A stretch of 10,951 nt of DNA from Saccharofermentans sp. GTDB lineage: Bacteria > Bacillota_A > Clostridia > Saccharofermentanales > Saccharofermentanaceae. Location: NCBI GenBank assembly GCA_024692105.1, contig JAILMZ010000093.1:1-10951 (forward strand). The letters are read 5' to 3'. Under the pieces are notes generated by a model. It made no database searches. It had not been told where the DNA came from and was given only the letters and a program-made list of their open reading frames with translations. Position numbers and translations under genes: made by a program. This document shows positions 6,695 through 10,951 of this stretch, in pieces; position 1 is the stretch's first letter, and each line of letters starts with the position of its first letter.

Positions 6695-6732
6695 GCCATG
6701 CGGAAACAGGAAAACAAAAAGGAGCAATGCAA

Positions 6733-8331
6733 ATGGGAAATGTCAGTTTGCTTGATTGTACACTAAGAGACGGCGGTTACGTAAATGACTGGCTCTTCGG
6801 GCATGACAACATGGTCTCGATCTTCGAGCGTGTCGTTGACGCCGGAACGGACATCATCGAGATAGGTTTCCTTGATGAAAGAAGACCTTATGACTATGAC
6901 AGGAGCATAATGCCGGATACCGACTGCGTCGAAAAGATCTACGGAGATCTCGACAGGAAGAATACCAAGGTCTTCGGAATGATCGACTACGGCACATGCA
7001 GCATCGATCACATCAAACCCTGCAATCAGAGCTACCTTGACGGCATAAGAGTCATCTTCAAGAAGCACTTGAGAGAAGATGCACTTGCATTCTGTGCTGA
7101 GCTTAAGGAACTCGGATACATCGTCTTCGCACAGCTGGTAAGCGTTACCGCTTATAGCGACGATGAGCTCCGCGACCTCTGCAGGATAGCCAACGACAAG
7201 AAGCCCGATGCGGTATCCATGGTCGACACATACGGTCTTACGCATCAGAAAGACCTGCTGCACATATTAGAGATCCTCGACAAGGAACTCGATCCTTCCA
7301 TGATGATCGGATATCACGGTCACAACAATTTCCAGATGGGTTATGCGAATTGCCAGATGGTACTCGCTTATTCCAAGCAGACTGACAGGAATCTTCTTGT
7401 TGACGGTTCGCTCTACGGCATGGGCAAGAGCGCAGGTAATGCCCCCATCGAACTCGTCGCAATGCACATGAATAACGAATACGGCAAGGCATATCACATA
7501 AGCCAGTATCTCGAAGCAATAGATGCGAACATCATGCAGTTCTACCAGCCTGCGACATGGGGCTACAGCATGTTCTTCTTCATCGCGGCAAGCAACGACT
7601 GCCACCCTGACTATGTTAAGCAGCTTACGAATAAGCACACGCTGTCCATCAAGCAGATGAACGAACTGCTCGGAAAACTTGAGGGCGAGAAGAAACTCCT
7701 TTACGACAAGAACTATATGGAGAAACTCTACCTCGAGTTCCAGGATAAGGAGATCAATGACAGCGAGCAGATCAAGGCTCTGTCGGAAGTCCTTAAGGAC
7801 AGGACCATCCTGGTTACAGGTCCCGGCACGACGATCAAGACAGAGAGCGATAAGATAAGCGAGTTTGCAAAGAGCAATGATCCGCTCATAATCTCGATCA
7901 ACTTCGCATCCAACTCTTTCATGCCGGACTACATCTTCCTTACGAACAGCAAGAGGTACATTCAGGTATCCACTCTTCTGTCGAAGCAGAGCATTCCCGT
8001 TATCGCCACATCCAACGTGACAGCGACACACAAGCCTTTTGAGTATGTGGTCAACATCAGTGATCTTCTTGACAGGGATTCCGAGTATGCCGACAACTCC
8101 CTCATGATGCTCCTTAAGGTGCTCATCAGATGCGGCGTCAAAGAGGTCAACCTCGCAGGCTTCGACGGTTATTCCGGTACCGATGCCAACTACCTCGATG
8201 AGGGCAAGGAGTATGACTTCGCAAAGAAGAAAGCAGACTATCTTAACGGCTACATGTCCGGCTTCTTCAAGACCCACAAAGACGATATCAAGGTCAATTT
8301 CTTAACAACGACAAGGTATGACATAACATGA
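6733..8331 (+). CDS. DRE-TIM aldolase fused to MptE/DUF115-like domain
   Basis: This 532-residue protein has two parts. Residues 1 to about 270 form a TIM barrel of the HMG-CoA lyase / 4-hydroxy-2-oxovalerate aldolase / isopropylmalate synthase family. TLRDGG (10-15) carries the catalytic arginine and metal-binding aspartate, HGHNN (195-199) the metal-binding histidines, and VDGSLYGMGKSAGN (223-236) the glycine-rich closing motif. A divalent-metal aldol or retro-aldol reaction of a 2-keto acid is therefore likely; the substrate is unknown. Residues about 355-532 (ILVTGPGTTI, MPDYIFLTNSKRY, VNLAGFDGYSG) resemble the MptE-like/DUF115 domains found near bacterial glycosylation genes; this resemblance is from recall and less certain. 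The ATG at 6733 is preferred because AAAGGAG (6718-6724) lies 8 bases upstream; ATG 6727 is too close to it and an in-frame TTG at 6691 falls in the stem-loop. It overlaps the HAD gene by 4 bases. Confidence 0.8.
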   Translation: MGNVSLLDCTLRDGGYVNDWLFGHDNMVSIFERVVDAGTDIIEIGFLDERRPYDYDRSIMPDTDCVEKIYGDLDRKNTKVFGMIDYGTCSIDHIKPCNQSYLDGIRVIFKKHLREDALAFCAELKELGYIVFAQLVSVTAYSDDELRDLCRIANDKKPDAVSMVDTYGLTHQKDLLHILEILDKELDPSMMIGYHGHNNFQMGYANCQMVLAYSKQTDRNLLVDGSLYGMGKSAGNAPIELVAMHMNNEYGKAYHISQYLEAIDANIMQFYQPATWGYSMFFFIAASNDCHPDYVKQLTNKHTLSIKQMNELLGKLEGEKKLLYDKNYMEKLYLEFQDKEINDSEQIKALSEVLKDRTILVTGPGTTIKTESDKISEFAKSNDPLIISINFASNSFMPDYIFLTNSKRYIQVSTLLSKQSIPVIATSNVTATHKPFEYVVNISDLLDRDSEYADNSLMMLLKVLIRCGVKEVNLAGFDGYSGTDANYLDEGKEYDFAKKKADYLNGYMSGFFKTHKDDIKVNFLTTTRYDIT

Positions 8332-9011
8332 CAGATAAGATGAAGTACGAGGCTGTCCTTTTTGACGTGGACGGCACCGTTCTTGACACTTCCGAAGGCA
8401 TCGTCCTCTCGGTAAGGGAGACAATCGAACATTTCGGTTATGAGATGCTTCCTGAAAGCGAACTTTTGAAGTTTATCGGTCCGCCGATCGAGTGGTCTTT
8501 CAGGGACAAGTTAGGCCTTGCGGAGGAAGATTATAAGGCGGCTGCCGCATATTTCCGCGACAGATATTCCAATGTTAATCTGCTTCTGGCAAAGCCTTAC
8601 GAGGGCATATTCGAACTTCTGGATTTCCTTAAGTCAAAGGGCATTCCGATGGCAATCGCCACATACAAGAAGCAGGATTATGCCGAGAAGCTGCTCATAC
8701 ATTTCGGCTTCGACAAATACACGGACATCATCTACGGTTCCGACTATGAGGGCAAGCTCAGGAAGTGCGACATCATTGATCTTTGCATCGACAAACTTGG
8801 TGTCAGCGACAAGAAGAGGGTCCTCATGGTAGGCGACAGTTCACACGATGCAAAGGGTGCCGAACTGGCGGGAACTTCCTTTGCAGCCGTGTCTTTCGGA
8901 TTCGGTTTCGGCGAGTTCGGAGGAGAAGATATCAATGATTACGAGCACGTTATCTATGCAGACCGTGCACTCGATATAAAGACTCTTTTCAGGGAGGATG
9001 AAGATGCGTAA
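8328..9011 (+). CDS. HAD-superfamily phosphatase (phosphoglycolate phosphatase-like)
   Basis: This is a soluble phosphatase of 227 residues, subfamily IA, with a helical C1 cap (about residues 25-90). All four HAD motifs are present: FDVDGT (nucleophile D13, acid/base D15), T112 in IATYKK, a lysine in EGKLRK (K146 is the likely motif III residue), and VGDSSHD (metal ligands D170 and D174). The fold hydrolyses small phosphorylated metabolites, but the substrate cannot be read from sequence. Sandwiched between an aldolase and a ThDP carboligase with overlapping genes, it probably removes phosphate from an intermediate of the same pathway. The start at 8328 overlaps the aldolase stop as ATGA, with AAGG (8313-8316) upstream. 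A second ATG at 8340 is possible but has a poorer ribosome binding site. Confidence 0.88.
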   Translation: MTDKMKYEAVLFDVDGTVLDTSEGIVLSVRETIEHFGYEMLPESELLKFIGPPIEWSFRDKLGLAEEDYKAAAAYFRDRYSNVNLLLAKPYEGIFELLDFLKSKGIPMAIATYKKQDYAEKLLIHFGFDKYTDIIYGSDYEGKLRKCDIIDLCIDKLGVSDKKRVLMVGDSSHDAKGAELAGTSFAAVSFGFGFGEFGGEDINDYEHVIYADRALDIKTLFREDEDA

Positions 9012-10818
9012 AGTAGCACATATCATCGCAGATTTTCTTGTATCAAAGGGCGTAAAGCACATGTTTACCGTCACGGGCGGAGGCGCGATGCACCTGAACG
9101 ATGCTTTCGGTCACAACGAGAATCTCACATGTATCTATAACCACCACGAGCAGGCTTGCTCAATCGCGGCAGAAGGCTATGCAAGACTCACCGGTAAGAT
9201 AGCCGGTTGCTGCGTTACATCCGGTCCCGGCGGAACTAATGCCATCACCGGAGTCATGGGCGGCTATCTGGATTCCATACCCATGTTCGTAGTATCAGGC
9301 CAGGTCAAGAGAGAGACTACCGTATGGTCAGTTCCCGATCTCGGACTCCGCCAGCTGGGAGATCAGGAATTCCCCATCGTTGATGCGGTTTCCTGCATGA
9401 CAAAATATGCAGTCATGGTAACTGATCCCGAAGAGATCATGTATCACCTCGAGAAGGCATGGTACCTTGCAAACAACGGCAGGAAGGGACCTGTCTGGCT
9501 AGACATCCCGCTCGATGTTCAGGCGGCAAAAGTAGAAGAGGGCTCCCTTAAGCATTTCGAGGGAACGCCCGAGATGGACGAACTCGTTGCAAAGGAAGCA
9601 CCCGTATATGACGAGGCAAAGACAGAAGATATCCTGAAGAAGATCTCGGAGGCAAGACGCCCGGTTATCCTTGCAGGTACTGCGGTAAGGCTTGCAGGCG
9701 CAGAGAAGGATCTTCTTGCAGCAGCCGACAAGCTCAAGATACCTGTAGTTACGGCATGGAACGCGCACGACCTCATGCCCGATGATAATCCGTATTATTG
9801 CGGAAGACCGGGCACGGTAGGCACAAGAGGCGGTAATTTCGTAGTACAGTCCAGCGACCTTATCTTCGTGGTAGGCTGCAGGATGAACATAAGGATGATC
9901 AGTTACAACTACAAGGCATGGGCAAAGGATGCCTACAAGATCGTTGTTGACATCGATCCCGCAGAGCTCGAGAAGCCTACGGTAAATGTCGACATGAAGA
10001 TCAATGCCGACCTCAAGGATGTTCTCGTATCCATCAACAAGAGCGGATATGAAGCAGACGGAAGACACGATGCATGGCTCAAGTGGTGCAGGGACATCGA
10101 TGCAAGATTCCCGGCATGCCTTCCTGAGTATGACGATGTAAAGTCTCCCGTTAACCCATATGTCTTCATCGACAAGATGAGTAAGACGATAACAGAGAAC
10201 GAGAGCGTCATCTGCGGCAATGGTTCCGCATGTGTCGTTACTTTCCAGGGTATGCACATCAAGGAGGGCACAAGGCTCTTCACCAATTCCGGCTGCGCTG
10301 CAATGGGATACGGTTTCCCCGCTGCAGTAGGATGCGCTGTCGCAAAGGAGGGCGAGAGGGTCATCTGCATCGATGGTGACGGTTCATTCCAGATGAACAT
10401 CCAGGAGATGCAGACAGTCATCTACAACAAGATGAACCTTAAGACATTCGTCCTCAACAACAACGGATACCACTCAATCAGACAGACTCAGACAAACCTC
10501 TTCCAGCCGCCGCTCGTAGGCGTCTGCGACGGTAACGGCCTGAGCTTCCCCAATCTTGAGAAACTGTCATGGGCATACGGCATGAGATATGTAAAGATCG
10601 ATGACAGTAGTGATATCGAAGCAAAGGTAAAGGAAGTTCTCGAGGGCAACGATCCCGTTCTCTGCGAGGTAGTCCTGTCTGACAAGCAGACATTCTCACC
10701 GAAACTCTCATCCAAGGTCCTGCCTGACGGCAAGATCGTATCACCTCCGATCGAGGACATGTTCCCCTTCCTTGAAAGGGAAGAATTCGATGCTATCAAG
10801 GAGTCCGTACCTCAATGA
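9004..10818 (+). CDS. ThDP-dependent acetolactate synthase-like carboligase (YerE-like candidate)
   Basis: This 604-residue protein has the three-domain layout of acetohydroxyacid synthases. The N-terminal pyrimidine domain carries the catalytic glutamate E49 in NHHEQACSIAAEGYAR. The central domain (about 195-340) has GRPGTVGTRGGNF and VVDIDPAE. The C-terminal pyrophosphate domain carries the ThDP/Mg motif GDGSF (458-462) to NNN (485-487). Such enzymes decarboxylate a 2-keto acid and transfer the acyl unit to an acceptor. YerE of Yersinia, of this family, adds the two-carbon unit from pyruvate to C-4 of CDP-3,6-dideoxy-4-ketoglucose. The context after rfbFGH suggests a similar carbon-branching step; housekeeping valine/isoleucine synthesis is less likely because no regulatory subunit or ilv gene is adjacent. 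The start is ATG 9004, six bases after GGGAGG (8992-8997), which directly touches the ATG at 8998. The gene overlaps the HAD gene by 8 bases. Confidence 0.88.
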   Translation: MRKVAHIIADFLVSKGVKHMFTVTGGGAMHLNDAFGHNENLTCIYNHHEQACSIAAEGYARLTGKIAGCCVTSGPGGTNAITGVMGGYLDSIPMFVVSGQVKRETTVWSVPDLGLRQLGDQEFPIVDAVSCMTKYAVMVTDPEEIMYHLEKAWYLANNGRKGPVWLDIPLDVQAAKVEEGSLKHFEGTPEMDELVAKEAPVYDEAKTEDILKKISEARRPVILAGTAVRLAGAEKDLLAAADKLKIPVVTAWNAHDLMPDDNPYYCGRPGTVGTRGGNFVVQSSDLIFVVGCRMNIRMISYNYKAWAKDAYKIVVDIDPAELEKPTVNVDMKINADLKDVLVSINKSGYEADGRHDAWLKWCRDIDARFPACLPEYDDVKSPVNPYVFIDKMSKTITENESVICGNGSACVVTFQGMHIKEGTRLFTNSGCAAMGYGFPAAVGCAVAKEGERVICIDGDGSFQMNIQEMQTVIYNKMNLKTFVLNNNGYHSIRQTQTNLFQPPLVGVCDGNGLSFPNLEKLSWAYGMRYVKIDDSSDIEAKVKEVLEGNDPVLCEVVLSDKQTFSPKLSSKVLPDGKIVSPPIEDMFPFLEREEFDAIKESVPQ

Positions 10819-10951
10819 AAAGAGCAATAGTCACAGGCGCGACAGGAATGCTGGCAATAGCCTTAACGAACCTTCTGGTATCCGAAGGCTATGACGTTAT
10901 AGCAGTTATAAGACCCGGTTCTTCAAGAGCAGGCAATGTTCCCGTCAGCGA
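10815..10951 (+). CDS. NAD(P)-dependent sugar epimerase/reductase, 5' end (partial)
   Basis: Only the first 45 residues are in the window. They form the opening beta-alpha-beta unit of an extended short-chain dehydrogenase: AIVTGATGMLAIALTNLL followed by the second strand YDVIAVIR. The dinucleotide motif is TGATGMLA, with alanine in place of the usual third glycine. The ATG overlaps the preceding stop (ATGA, 10815-10818) and has AAGGAG at 10798-10803, so translation is coupled to the ThDP enzyme. By analogy with YerF it could reduce the new ketone on the branched sugar, but epimerase or dehydratase roles are also possible on so little sequence. Confidence 0.8.
   Translation, partial: MKRAIVTGATGMLAIALTNLLVSEGYDVIAVIRPGSSRAGNVPVS

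Noticed and set aside
6691..6732. Upstream extension of the aldolase from TTG at 6691
   Set aside because: The TTG lies inside a stem-loop and has no ribosome binding site, while ATG 6733 has AAAGGAG at ideal distance and begins the conserved first strand.
7267..8277. A 336-codon minus-strand open frame inside the aldolase gene
   Set aside because: It lies wholly opposite a gene with intact catalytic motifs and shows no motif of its own. It is an antisense shadow.

Overview
The window looks like chromosomal DNA from an anaerobic Firmicute of the class Clostridia (Lachnospiraceae or Oscillospiraceae type). This is inferred from three things: a transketolase split into two genes, strong GGAGG-type ribosome binding sites, and a cytoplasmic sugar-sensor/GGDEF protein of a kind common in gut and rumen Clostridia. 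No rRNA, tRNA, CRISPR array, insertion sequence or phage gene was seen.

Layout. Positions 1-1000 hold the end of the transketolase N-terminal subunit gene and the complete C-terminal subunit gene, closed by a strong hairpin terminator at about 1024-1055. On the minus strand, 1062-2903 encodes a three-part signalling protein: a LacI-like sugar-binding domain without a DNA-binding domain, a GAF-like domain and a GGDEF diguanylate cyclase domain. It converges on the transketolase gene and diverges from the next operon. The 502 bases between the divergent genes (2904-3405) are non-coding. They hold a short hairpin, a 16-bp perfect palindrome inside a longer potential fold, and a probable promoter for the right-hand operon.

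From 3406 to the right edge, seven plus-strand genes are packed as an operon. rfbF, rfbG and rfbH convert glucose-1-phosphate and CTP to CDP-glucose, then CDP-4-keto-6-deoxyglucose, then its 3-deoxy intermediate. After a 105-base gap with a two-part stem-loop come four translationally coupled genes: a DRE-TIM aldolase fused to an MptE/DUF115-like C-terminal domain, a HAD phosphatase, a thiamine-diphosphate enzyme of the acetolactate synthase type, and the start of an NAD(P)-dependent sugar reductase/epimerase.

How they work together (inference). rfbFGH plus a ThDP carboligase plus a reductase matches the logic of yersiniose A synthesis (YerE/YerF), in which a two-carbon unit from a 2-keto acid is added to C-4 of CDP-3,6-dideoxy-4-ketohexose and the branch is reduced. 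The coupled aldolase and phosphatase are not part of that known route. They suggest that the cell makes its own 2-keto-acid donor and so builds a longer or different branch on a surface-polysaccharide sugar. The E3 reductase that normally partners RfbH is not in the window. This aldolase-phosphatase-carboligase module is the best candidate for an undescribed system here.
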